Positions 34,459-42,700 of a stretch of 64,000 nt of DNA are shown here, in pieces. A program made the position numbers and the translations under genes. The stretch comes from UTCHB3 sp964531325 (GTDB taxonomy: Bacteria > Bacteroidota > Ignavibacteria > Ignavibacteriales > Ignavibacteriaceae). How positions within the stretch are numbered: the first letter of the stretch is position 1; each line of letters begins with the position of its first letter. The notes under the pieces were generated by a model. That model did not search any database, was not told the origin of the DNA, and worked only from the letters and a program-made list of their open reading frames with translations. The stretch spans positions 124,001 through 188,000 of the forward strand of contig CAZHCW010000002.1 of the NCBI GenBank assembly GCA_964531325.1. The letters are read 5' to 3'.

Positions 34459-34532
34459 GCCGTTGTAGCTCAGTTGGTTAGAGCGTCTGACTGTGGCTCA
34501 GAAGGCCATAGGTTCGAATCCTATCAACGGTA
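34459..34532 (+). tRNA. tRNA-His (anticodon GTG) without encoded G-1, with U72 and A73
   Basis: A complete cloverleaf. The acceptor stem GCCGTTG/CAACGGT has G1 opposite U72. The D arm is GCTC/GAGC with loop AGTTGGTTA, the anticodon stem TCTGA/TCAGA with loop CTGTGGC (GTG at 34493-34495), and the T arm ATAGG/CCTAT. The discriminator is A73 at 34532, and no CCA is encoded. The base before G1 is T, so the usual bacterial G-1:C73 pair is absent. U20a is present in the D loop. This set (no G-1, U72, A73, U20a) matches the tRNA-His described for Caulobacter-like alphaproteobacteria and pairs with the divergent HisS at 38530. Confidence 0.95.
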
Positions 34533-34542
34533 CGCAGATTCT

Positions 34543-34578
34543 AGCCTTGTTTAATTATATTAGACAAGGCTTTTTTTT
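34543..34578 (+). terminator. Rho-independent terminator after tRNA-His
   Basis: The inverted repeat AGCCTTGT / ACAAGGCT, with an unpaired T/A-rich loop, is followed by a run of eight T. It ends the tRNA-His transcript before the pirin gene. Confidence 0.85.
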
Positions 34579-34593
34579 ATTTTGGAGGTTCAA

Positions 34594-35622
34594 ATGTCAT
34601 TATCACCGATTATTTCCATTCAGCCATTAGGATTTCAATGGCCGGTTCTCGATCCATTTCTTTTTTGTGTTCATCATCTTGATTATTACCCGAAGGGTAA
34701 TGATGAAATGGGTCCGGCAGCTTCGCTTGAGGGAAGAAATATTGGACAGGATTTTATGACAAAAGATGGCTGGAGGATGTATCATGGTGATGTAATCCCC
34801 GGTTTCCCTGCTCATCCACACAGAGGTTTTGAAACAGTGACGGTAGTTTTACAAGGTTTTGTTGATCACTCTGATTCACATGGTCAAGCAGGCAGATATG
34901 GAAATGGAGATGTACAATGGATGACAGCAGGAAGTGGGTTGCAGCATTCTGAAATGTTTCCACTTTTGCACGCTGACCGGGAAAATACATGTGAGTTGTT
35001 TCAGATATGGTTGAATCTTCCAAAGTCAAAAAAGATGGTTGAACCCCATTTTAAAATGCTTTGGGCAGAGGATATTCCAATTCATAAAGAAGAGGACATA
35101 AAAGGTAAAACCACAGAGGTTACACTTATAACAGGTTCTCTCGGAACATCAAAAGCGTTGGATCCGGCACCTGATTCATGGGCAGCCGATGCAAAAAACG
35201 AAGTATTAATTTGGATGGTCAAGATGGAGCAGGGAGCTAAATGGTCGATCCCGACTGCATCCAAAAATGCTTTTAGGGTGGTATATTTTTACAAAGGTGA
35301 CAGTGTAACAGTGAATGGTGAGGAGATAGGGGAGTATAAGGCTTTTCAACTTGTTCCTGATGTGGAAGTGGAATTTGTTGCCGGAGATACTGATTGTTTT
35401 TTCCTTATCTTACAGGGAATCCCGATCGATGAACCTGTTTTTCAGCATGGCCCATTTGTTATGAATTCCAAAGCCGAGATCATGAAAGCATTTGTGGATT
35501 TTGATGAAACAAAATTTGGAGGCTGGCCCTGGGAGAGAAGTGACATGGTTCATCCAAAAGAAAAAGGCAGATTTGCCCGTCATATCGACGGAACCGAGGA
35601 GATTAAACATTTAGTAAAATAA
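34594..35622 (+). CDS. Pirin family protein
   Basis: From the ATG at 34594 (GGAGG six bases upstream) this is a 342-residue bicupin. The N-terminal cupin carries the metal-binding HPHRGFETVT motif, HSDSHG and GDVQWMTAGSGLQHSE. The C-terminal cupin begins near 235. Pirins bind iron; several act as quercetinases or redox-sensing regulators, and which applies here cannot be told. It stands alone between two terminators, so it is likely monocistronic. Confidence 0.92.
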   Translation: MSLSPIISIQPLGFQWPVLDPFLFCVHHLDYYPKGNDEMGPAASLEGRNIGQDFMTKDGWRMYHGDVIPGFPAHPHRGFETVTVVLQGFVDHSDSHGQAGRYGNGDVQWMTAGSGLQHSEMFPLLHADRENTCELFQIWLNLPKSKKMVEPHFKMLWAEDIPIHKEEDIKGKTTEVTLITGSLGTSKALDPAPDSWAADAKNEVLIWMVKMEQGAKWSIPTASKNAFRVVYFYKGDSVTVNGEEIGEYKAFQLVPDVEVEFVAGDTDCFFLILQGIPIDEPVFQHGPFVMNSKAEIMKAFVDFDETKFGGWPWERSDMVHPKEKGRFARHIDGTEEIKHLVK

Positions 35623-35637
35623 CAATTTACAAAAAAA

Positions 35638-35667
35638 AGGCTGCCTGTTTTGAGGCAGCCTTTTTTA
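35638..35667. terminator. Bidirectional terminator between pirin and the type IX cargo gene
   Basis: The 8-bp stem AGGCTGCC / GGCAGCCT with loop TGTTTTGA is flanked by A8 on the left and T6 on the right, so it can stop transcription from both convergent genes. Confidence 0.85.
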
Positions 35668-35682
35668 TTTAATATAATTAAA

Positions 35683-37455
35683 TTATTTCATCAGAATCAT
35701 TTTTTTAGTGGAAGAGAAGATGCTTCCATCAACTCCATTAGCTTCCAAAGTATAAAAATAAACTCCACTGTTCAAAGATGCAGTGTTCACTGAAATGTTG
35801 TAACTTCCTGTTGCATAGTTGCCTGAAAGAATATTCAATACTTCCTGTCCAAGTGGGTTATAAATTTTTAAACTCACTTTTGAATCCACTTTTAGAGCGA
35901 ATTTAATTGCAGTTGAAGGATTAAACGGATTTGGGAAATTTTGACTCAAACTGTAATCATTTGGTGTGGAAAGATCCACTTCAACAACTTTTGAGAAAGA
36001 ACTTGTTCCGTCAAGATCGATCTGATTCAGTCTGTAATAAGCTTTTCCGGATGAGTTGTTATTATCAACAAATGAGTAATTTTGAGTCTTGGTTGTTGTA
36101 CCGTTACCATTTACAAATCCGATTTTTTCCCAATTTCCGGTAGTTTTCTTTTCAACTGAAAATCCATGATTATTAGTTTCGGTAGCGGTTGACCAGTTAA
36201 GAATAACTTTATCAGCCAACACATCGGCTGAGAATGATGCAAGTTCAACAGGCACAACCGCTGAGACATCCCAGTAAACTTTGTTTCCAGTGCCGGTTTC
36301 AACTTCCCATGCAACACCTGTGCTATTGTAGAATGGTAACTCAACGATTATTGGTTTGCAATTTTCTGTTGAGAAAAATGCCGGGGCATCATTTATCATT
36401 GTAAAAGGTTGAAACGAGGAACCTGACTGAAGAGTTGAACCAAATTGTAATTTGTCGGTAGTTGAAGTAGCAGGACCAACCTGTGAACTATCGGCATGAT
36501 AAACAAAACTAAACCCGCTACCGGCAGGTAATTTAGCTTTTACATCAAATCCATACTGATTAACTGTTTCATCAGGATTTACTCTAAATTCGGCACCGTA
36601 AGTTGTGCCACCGTCAGTACTTTGTCTTGCCCAGATCTGGGATGAACCGTCCACTCGTGTATAAACAAACCAAAAAACTCCATTCCCCGCAACAGTTTTA
36701 TATTCAAATTTTGGAAGATTACTTGTGGCAAGGTCCTGAAACCCGGCTGAAGCAACTACACCGGGAGCAGTTTCACGATATCTTGCAATTCTGATCACAG
36801 AAGTACTGGTATCTGTTAAAACAGGTCCCATATAATTAAGCAGTAATGTATCACCACTTATGGATTTTGAGAGCACTGGTAAAGCTGCAGTAGAGGAAAT
36901 ACTTCCTCTTGTACCCCAGGTAAATCCATAGTCGAGTGATGAATAACGAACAATATTATTGGTTGCAAGCGAATCGACAACCACATACATCGAATTGGTT
37001 GAGCTTATTTCTGCATCAAATGAACGATAAGCATTTGCCACCATAACGGGGTTCAAATTGGATGAATAAACATTCCAACTGTAAACATTAAAACCGATTT
37101 GAAAAAAGCAATAAACAGAATCAAAAGAACTCTTTAGAAGTTTAATTTTTTCGTATTTTGTCCGGTTGTTTATGCCGGAAAGAGTTGACCAGGAAATACC
37201 ACCATCAGTTGATTTACGGATCACGAGCCCCAGGTTAACCGTGGAGAGAGTATCGTTAATTGCAATATAGATATCACCGTTCGAAGTTGATATCCCAGAC
37301 ATCATCCCAATGGGTTTATAGTCAAGTACAACATTATCGGAGCCCCAATCACCCCGATTGCTCGAAGAAAAAACAGGCTTTTCGACTCTCAAGTTTTGCG
37401 AAAAAGTGAGTAGTGAAAAAAAACAGACGAATAAAATTGTGTAGATGTGGCGCAT
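35683..37455 (-). CDS. Secreted BNR/sialidase-like repeat protein with a type IX sorting domain
   Basis: A 590-residue protein with signal peptide (YTILFVCFFSLLTFSQ). The body (about 40-390) contains Asp-box-like repeats such as IRKSTDGGISWST and ARQSTDGGTTYG, which form sialidase-type beta-propellers; catalytic residues of sialidases are not evident. An Ig-like segment (VELASFSADVLADKVILNW) follows. The C-terminal sorting domain starts FPNPFNPSTAIKFAL and ends KKMILMK, so the protein is exported by the type IX system. A promoter-like pair (TTGCAA-16-TATATT) lies at 37491-37520. Confidence 0.85.
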   Translation of the reverse strand: MRHIYTILFVCFFSLLTFSQNLRVEKPVFSSSNRGDWGSDNVVLDYKPIGMMSGISTSNGDIYIAINDTLSTVNLGLVIRKSTDGGISWSTLSGINNRTKYEKIKLLKSSFDSVYCFFQIGFNVYSWNVYSSNLNPVMVANAYRSFDAEISSTNSMYVVVDSLATNNIVRYSSLDYGFTWGTRGSISSTAALPVLSKSISGDTLLLNYMGPVLTDTSTSVIRIARYRETAPGVVASAGFQDLATSNLPKFEYKTVAGNGVFWFVYTRVDGSSQIWARQSTDGGTTYGAEFRVNPDETVNQYGFDVKAKLPAGSGFSFVYHADSSQVGPATSTTDKLQFGSTLQSGSSFQPFTMINDAPAFFSTENCKPIIVELPFYNSTGVAWEVETGTGNKVYWDVSAVVPVELASFSADVLADKVILNWSTATETNNHGFSVEKKTTGNWEKIGFVNGNGTTTKTQNYSFVDNNNSSGKAYYRLNQIDLDGTSSFSKVVEVDLSTPNDYSLSQNFPNPFNPSTAIKFALKVDSKVSLKIYNPLGQEVLNILSGNYATGSYNISVNTASLNSGVYFYTLEANGVDGSIFSSTKKMILMK

Positions 37456-37490
37456 TTAAACCTCGCGATTGTAATTATTAAAAGGAAAGT

Positions 37491-37520
37491 GTAATATAGG
37501 TAGTATCAGATAAATTGCAA
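37491..37520 (-). promoter_or_regulatory. Predicted promoter of the type IX cargo gene
   Basis: On the minus strand TTGCAA (37520-37515) is followed after 16 bases by TATATT (37498-37493). The ATG is about 40 bases further on. Nothing else is visible in the gap up to 37670. Confidence 0.4.
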
Positions 37521-37670
37521 AAGATAAAAATCACTTTTTTTCAGAGAAATATTCAATGAAACAACAATTTTATAATAATTTAATTGACACCGGATGCACA
37601 TCGCAAACAGGTTAAGATTTAATTATTCTCATGTTTCAATTGTTGTAGTCGAATCATACCTGGTCAAATA

Positions 37671-38318
37671 TTAAATAAACTTATAGAGCAAGTAAAAGTG
37701 AGCGTAAGCCCCAAGGAGAATAAAAATATGGAATATCTCATGAAAGCCGAGAATTCCCGGGAGTGGATCCGGTCTTTTGACAGCGTATATTACGGCACCT
37801 GTGGTATAAAAAAGTGCTTCCACACCCAACCAGATCATCGAACCTTCGGGCATCGATTCGTTAAGAGGCAGGATTGCAAATACCACCATCCACCCCATAG
37901 CAAGATAAATAGCGGTATATAGTTTGCGGGGAGCGTGAAGCCAGAAAAGTTTAATAAAGAATCCACCCAGTGCAATCAGCCATACAATCGCCAAAATCGG
38001 AATTCCCCATTGGTGTTGCAGAGTTACCACACAAATTGGAGTGTATGAAGCTGCAATGAAGATAAAGATCATTATGTGATCAATTTTTCGAAGTGTCTCC
38101 AATTTTTTCCCCTCCCATGGTATCCAATGATACAGCGTACTTGATAAAAACAACAAAAACATTGCAAAAGCATAGATTATGAATGTTATTGTGTGTGCTT
38201 GTGTTATTGGGGGAGTCTCCCTTGTGAGCAGTGCAAAAAGTACATAAAAGGAGAATAGAATTCCAAGAAAATGTGTGAAGCCATTTGCCGGTTCACGGAG
38301 GGATGAGAAAAATTTCAA
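37671..38318 (-). CDS. Hemolysin III (PAQR) family membrane protein
   Basis: A 215-residue protein with seven predicted membrane helices. Family motifs are REPANGFTHFLG at the N terminus, SSTLYH near 60, RKIDHIMIFIFIAASYTP and the C-terminal HEIFHIFILLGAYAHF. The His and Ser residues of the PAQR metal site are present. Despite the name, the physiological role of bacterial members is not settled; they may be membrane hydrolases. It stands alone. Confidence 0.92.
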   Translation of the reverse strand: MKFFSSLREPANGFTHFLGILFSFYVLFALLTRETPPITQAHTITFIIYAFAMFLLFLSSTLYHWIPWEGKKLETLRKIDHIMIFIFIAASYTPICVVTLQHQWGIPILAIVWLIALGGFFIKLFWLHAPRKLYTAIYLAMGWMVVFAILPLNESMPEGSMIWLGVEALFYTTGAVIYAVKRPDPLPGILGFHEIFHIFILLGAYAHFYLLYKFI

Positions 38319-38529
38319 AGCTGTTGCTCATAAATAATCAAAAAATCACTTGTTAACTTAACAAAAGGAGTTCAGATTTAGTTTTTATGAAATTTTAGCT
38401 TATTATTTCAGAAAAGTGGGAATTTTATAAAATAATGCTGCCATATAATCACCAATTATCTCTCCCAATGCATTCCTCAACTTTTCGTAAATTTAAACTA
38501 ATGATTTTTGCAAAAACACCGGATAAAAA

Positions 38530-40083
38530 ATGAACGGCATGATCCCCAAAAAAATAAAAGGTTTCAGAGATATTGATCCTCAATTGAATGAAGTGCGTAA
38601 AAGCGTGGTGAAAAAGGCGGGTGAGGTTTACGAACTTTATGGTTTCAGGCACTGGGACACACCAGTTCTCGAATACGCTGAAAACCTGGGGAAATATCTT
38701 CCGGACAAAGAAACCGTGGCTGAAGGGGTTTATTCTTTTCGTAATCCTGAGACTGAACCTGTTTATAGAGATGACGGCTCTGAATTAAGGGATGAATCCG
38801 ATTTTGTTGTGATGGATAATCATCACATTGCCATGAGGTATGATTTAACTGCTCCTCTTGCAAGGATGTATGCCGAGGAACTGTTTATGCAGTCGCAAAA
38901 AGGGCAGTTGACTACAAAAAATGCTCCACTTTTTAAAAGATATCAATACGGTCCCGTTTACAGGTTTGAAGCCAAACTTGATCCGGGCAGATTTCGTGAA
39001 TTCTGGCAACTTGATTTTGATACTGTAGGAACATCGGATGTATCTGCCGATGCTGAATCGTGTATGATCTTAAGTGACGCCCTCGAGGCGATTGGACTTG
39101 ATCGAAATTCTTATCTGGTTAAAGTGAACAACCGCAAAATTCTCTCAGGATTTCTTGAAACAATTGGAGTAACAGGAGCCGAAAATGAAGGAAATGTTTT
39201 AAGGATAATTGATAAAATTGACAAGATTGGTGTGGAAGGAATTTCATACGAACTTGGCAGGGGCAGGAAAGATTCTTCCGGAGCATTAATACCGGGGTTG
39301 GGAATTGATCCATCCATTGTTAAAAAGATTGGTGAATATTTTGAACAATTTACTGAAGAAAAATCGAGATCAGAGGTAATAGAAAATCTTTCGAAACTAA
39401 ATTCCGGAAATGAAAAATTTACAGAGGGATTAGATGAACTGATAAAGATAGATAACATCCTTCACGCATCGGGTTATGATGAAAAACGGGTGCTCCTTTC
39501 GCCTGCAATTGTTAGAGGGTTGGGTTATTACACAGGACCTGTTTATGAGGTGGAATCGCTATTGACATTCACCGACAGCAAAGGAAACCTCCGAAAAGTT
39601 GGCTCAATTTGTGGTGGTGGCAGGTATGACGGATTGGTTGAGAGACTCCTTGGAATAAAAGTTCCTGCTGCCGGAGCTTCCATCGGAGTTGACAGGCTTT
39701 GCGAATTACTTGTTCTTTCCGGAAATGCAGATGTTAAAACAGATGCACCGGTTCTAATAGCTGTTTTTGATGATGAATTGATGAGTGAATACCAAAAAAT
39801 GGCTGCTGAACTTCGCCAGGCGGGGATTAGTACAGAAATTTATTATGGAGCACAACGAGGATTAAAAAAACAACTTGGATATGCCGATAAAATGAACTCG
39901 CCTGTTTGTTTGTTGCTCGGTAGTGATGAATTTGAAAAGGGAATTGTAACAGTGAGAGACCTTAAACTTGGCAACGAGTTGTCTGAATCGATCACCAACA
40001 AAGATGAATGGAAACTGCGGGTGCAAAAGGAAGTTCCCCGAAATGAGCTTGTGAGTGTCATAAAACAACTTTTACACCATTAA
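38530..40083 (+). CDS. hisS: Histidyl-tRNA synthetase, divergent alphaproteobacterial-like type
   Basis: A 517-residue class II synthetase, longer than the usual 420-430 residues. The opening IKGFRDIDP, the inserted block near 48-100 (LGKYLPD, then GVYSF), and YDLTAPLAR at 104-112 place it in the catalytic fold. The motif 2 loop reads VYRFEAKLDPGRFREFWQ (143-160), where standard HisRS has RxERPQxGRxRxF. The segments KVNNRKIL and LGRGRKDSSG, and the histidine-binding RGLGYYTGPVYE, resemble the Caulobacter-type enzyme. That enzyme charges tRNA-His lacking G-1, and the tRNA-His 4 kb upstream is exactly of that kind. hutH follows after 21 bases. Confidence 0.94.
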   Translation: MNGMIPKKIKGFRDIDPQLNEVRKSVVKKAGEVYELYGFRHWDTPVLEYAENLGKYLPDKETVAEGVYSFRNPETEPVYRDDGSELRDESDFVVMDNHHIAMRYDLTAPLARMYAEELFMQSQKGQLTTKNAPLFKRYQYGPVYRFEAKLDPGRFREFWQLDFDTVGTSDVSADAESCMILSDALEAIGLDRNSYLVKVNNRKILSGFLETIGVTGAENEGNVLRIIDKIDKIGVEGISYELGRGRKDSSGALIPGLGIDPSIVKKIGEYFEQFTEEKSRSEVIENLSKLNSGNEKFTEGLDELIKIDNILHASGYDEKRVLLSPAIVRGLGYYTGPVYEVESLLTFTDSKGNLRKVGSICGGGRYDGLVERLLGIKVPAAGASIGVDRLCELLVLSGNADVKTDAPVLIAVFDDELMSEYQKMAAELRQAGISTEIYYGAQRGLKKQLGYADKMNSPVCLLLGSDEFEKGIVTVRDLKLGNELSESITNKDEWKLRVQKEVPRNELVSVIKQLLHH

Positions 40084-40104
40084 TTTCGACATACGGGAGA
40101 GACA

Positions 40105-41691
40105 ATGATCGAAAATAATATACTCTACCTTGACGGTAAATCACTTACAATTCAGGAAGTTTACATAGCCTCAACAATTCCCTTAAAAGTGAAGTTGACA
40201 GATAACTCCAGACTCGCAATAAAGAGATGTCGCGAAAAATTAATCAGACAGATTAAAAACAATCCCGAACAAAAAATTTATGGAGTCAATGTTGGAGTCG
40301 GGAACTTAAAAGATACATATATCTCACCCGAAGAATCTGAAAATTTTCAAGTTAAATATGTGAAGTCACATAATTGTGGTACAGGTGAACCTTTAGATCG
40401 AGCTATTGTTCGGGCTATGATGATTATCAGGTTAAATTCTTTTGCGCACGGAGTTTCAGCGATGCAAACTGAAACTGTTGAGATGATAGAATCGCTCCTC
40501 AACAATGATGTAATTCCTTTGGTATTAAAGGAAGGGTCTGTAGGGGCAAGTGGTGATCTCGTTCCACTTGCCATGATTGCCGGAGTTATGATTGGTTTAC
40601 CCGAATCGAAAGCATGGTATAAGGGAGAGTTATTGAATGCTCCAGAAGCACTAAAGCGCGCAGGTATAACCCCCGTAAAACTTGGATTCAAGGAAGCAAT
40701 GGGATTAACCAATGGCACAAATTTTATGTCAGCCAACTCCATATTTGCTTCAATTCAGGCTCGTAACTTGTTAAAAACAGCCAATTTAGCCGCTGCCTTC
40801 TCGGTTGAAGCCATAAGAGGTGAGAAAGATGCTTTTAACAGTTTTCTTGCAGAAAGGCGACCCCATCAGGGCTTGATCGCTACTGCATCTGAAATTCGTG
40901 GCCATCTTAAGAATTCACTCAGAACAACCGTGGATGCACAAAAAATCAAGTTTAAAGGGCAGGATACCTCAACGGCAACCGAAAGGGTGCAGGACAGATA
41001 TTGTTTCAGGGCAGTTCCTCCCGTTCATGGAGCCACTCTTGAGGCATTGGACAAATTTGATGAAGTTCTCACAATCGAAATAAATTCTGTTACAGACAAT
41101 CCACTCTTTGAAGAGAATGGTGATGATCTAATTTTTCATAGTGGTTCAAATTTTCACGGTCAACCATTAGCGAATGTAATCGATTATCTCAAATTATCTT
41201 TGACCTCACTCACCTTAATTTCCGATAAAAGATCATTTTCGATGTTGAGTAAAAACCTAAGTTTTGGTTTGCCATCAAATCTTGCTTTATCACCCGAAAA
41301 AGGGGATTCAGGCTTGATGTTGGCGCAATATTCGGGTGCCTCAAGAGCAGGTGAAAACAGAGTTTTATCTTCTCCGGCATCTGTAATGTCGATCTCAACA
41401 TCTGCAGGTCAAGAAGATTTTGTTTCCATGGGAAGTATTGGCGCTGTTCACCTGATAAAAGTTTTGGATAACCTCAAAACGGTTCTGGCTATTGAATTAT
41501 TATGTGGTCTGAGAGCTCTTCAGATGACAAATAATAAACCCGGTTTCCTTATCGGTGATTTGTGTCGTTTGGGAGAGGGAACCGGAAAACTTTTTGATGA
41601 ATTGGATAATTTGTTACCACTGCCCGATGGAGACACTTATCTTGCGGATGAAATGGAAACAGTGAGACAGTTTATCGATTCGAGGATTTAG
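40105..41691 (+). CDS. hutH: Histidine ammonia-lyase-like aromatic amino acid lyase
   Basis: A 528-residue enzyme of the MIO lyase family, which removes ammonia from His, Tyr or Phe. The MIO prosthetic group forms from Ala148-Ser149-Gly150 (GSVGASGDLVPLA). Tyr59 (YGVN) and His89 (KSHNCGTGEPL) match histidine-type lyases, as does the Glu in GQEDFVSMG; the usual His after QED is Phe. The inner loop reads YGVNVGVG in place of YGVNTGFG. No hutU, hutI or hutG is near, so a standard histidine-use operon is absent. It follows hisS closely and overlaps the convergent PLP gene by 4 bases. Histidine is the likely substrate, but tyrosine is possible. Confidence 0.85.
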   Translation: MIENNILYLDGKSLTIQEVYIASTIPLKVKLTDNSRLAIKRCREKLIRQIKNNPEQKIYGVNVGVGNLKDTYISPEESENFQVKYVKSHNCGTGEPLDRAIVRAMMIIRLNSFAHGVSAMQTETVEMIESLLNNDVIPLVLKEGSVGASGDLVPLAMIAGVMIGLPESKAWYKGELLNAPEALKRAGITPVKLGFKEAMGLTNGTNFMSANSIFASIQARNLLKTANLAAAFSVEAIRGEKDAFNSFLAERRPHQGLIATASEIRGHLKNSLRTTVDAQKIKFKGQDTSTATERVQDRYCFRAVPPVHGATLEALDKFDEVLTIEINSVTDNPLFEENGDDLIFHSGSNFHGQPLANVIDYLKLSLTSLTLISDKRSFSMLSKNLSFGLPSNLALSPEKGDSGLMLAQYSGASRAGENRVLSSPASVMSISTSAGQEDFVSMGSIGAVHLIKVLDNLKTVLAIELLCGLRALQMTNNKPGFLIGDLCRLGEGTGKLFDELDNLLPLPDGDTYLADEMETVRQFIDSRI

Positions 41692-42665
41692 ACCGGGTTG
41701 TATGACCCATTATTTTCGAGTAAAAAACTGTATTTTGGAAAGCGTTCAACAAAGCCAATTTTACCTTGAAGGCCGCCGGTGTGGTAAACCAGGATTTTGT
41801 TGTCGGGATTAAAATATCCATTTTGTGAGAGATGAGAGACTGCGAAGAGTACCTTTCCGGTGTAAATCGGGTCGAGCTCAACCCCATATTCCTCTGTGAA
41901 TGAATGGATAAAATTGATTAAAACATCATTTGTCTTTGCATACCCGCCAAAGTGGTAATTGCCCAATACTTCAAGGTTGTTAAAGGTTTTAACACCCTCC
42001 AAACCTATCATTTGTTTTAGATTATCGAGAACATACTCATAATCTTTAAGAACGGGAACTGCCAAAAACTTTGTTTTATTTCCTGTTTTTTTGCTCGCGG
42101 CAATTAAATTCCCACCAAGTGTTCCACCTGAGCCCATCGCCGTAATTATATAATCAAATTCTCCAAAATCGTCAGGAAGCATTTCGGAGGCTCCAAGATA
42201 CCCAAGACGATTGCTTCCACCCTCGGGTACAAAATAGAAATCACCAAACAATTCTCTTAATTGCTGAATATATTCATCAGAGTATCTGTTTCGATATTCA
42301 CTTCTCGGGACAAAATGGAGGTACATCCCAAATATTTCAGCTTCCCGGAGAGTGTAATTTAAGTGGATTGTCCGTTCACCTCTTATAATTCCGATAGTTT
42401 TTAATCCCAGGATACTACCGGCACCTGCCGTTGCATGAATATGATTGGAATAAGCGCCACCAAATGTGAGGATTGTGTCTTTCCCTTCGTCGATACACTT
42501 AAAAATGTTTCTTTTGAGTTTGAACCATTTGTTTCCCTGCAAAACAGGGTGAGTTTTGTCAAATCGTTCAATAAAAATGTTACCCGACGGAAACAAAACG
42601 CTTGAGTGAAGAGATGTTCTTGGAACAGTTAAGTTCTCGAAGAAATTTTTTATTTCAGCGTGCAT
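41688..42665 (-). CDS. PLP-dependent deaminase of the ACC deaminase/D-cysteine desulfhydrase family
   Basis: A 325-residue fold-type II PLP enzyme. The PLP lysine is Lys49 in GNKWFKLKRN. The substrate-binding GGAYSNHIHATA block and the phosphate-binding GSGGTLGG loop are present. Members act on 1-aminocyclopropane-1-carboxylate, D-cysteine or related D-amino acids; I cannot tell which. It lies 35 bases downstream of the S9 peptidase gene and may be cotranscribed with it. Confidence 0.88.
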   Translation of the reverse strand: MHAEIKNFFENLTVPRTSLHSSVLFPSGNIFIERFDKTHPVLQGNKWFKLKRNIFKCIDEGKDTILTFGGAYSNHIHATAGAGSILGLKTIGIIRGERTIHLNYTLREAEIFGMYLHFVPRSEYRNRYSDEYIQQLRELFGDFYFVPEGGSNRLGYLGASEMLPDDFGEFDYIITAMGSGGTLGGNLIAASKKTGNKTKFLAVPVLKDYEYVLDNLKQMIGLEGVKTFNNLEVLGNYHFGGYAKTNDVLINFIHSFTEEYGVELDPIYTGKVLFAVSHLSQNGYFNPDNKILVYHTGGLQGKIGFVERFPKYSFLLENNGSYNPV

Positions 42666-42700
42666 TTCTGTCAGGTATCAAATTTAGCGAAGCACGGTTA

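Noticed and set aside
40105..41691. Part of a histidine utilisation operon
   Set aside because: No hutU, hutI, hutG or regulator lies nearby; the flanking genes are hisS and a convergent PLP enzyme.
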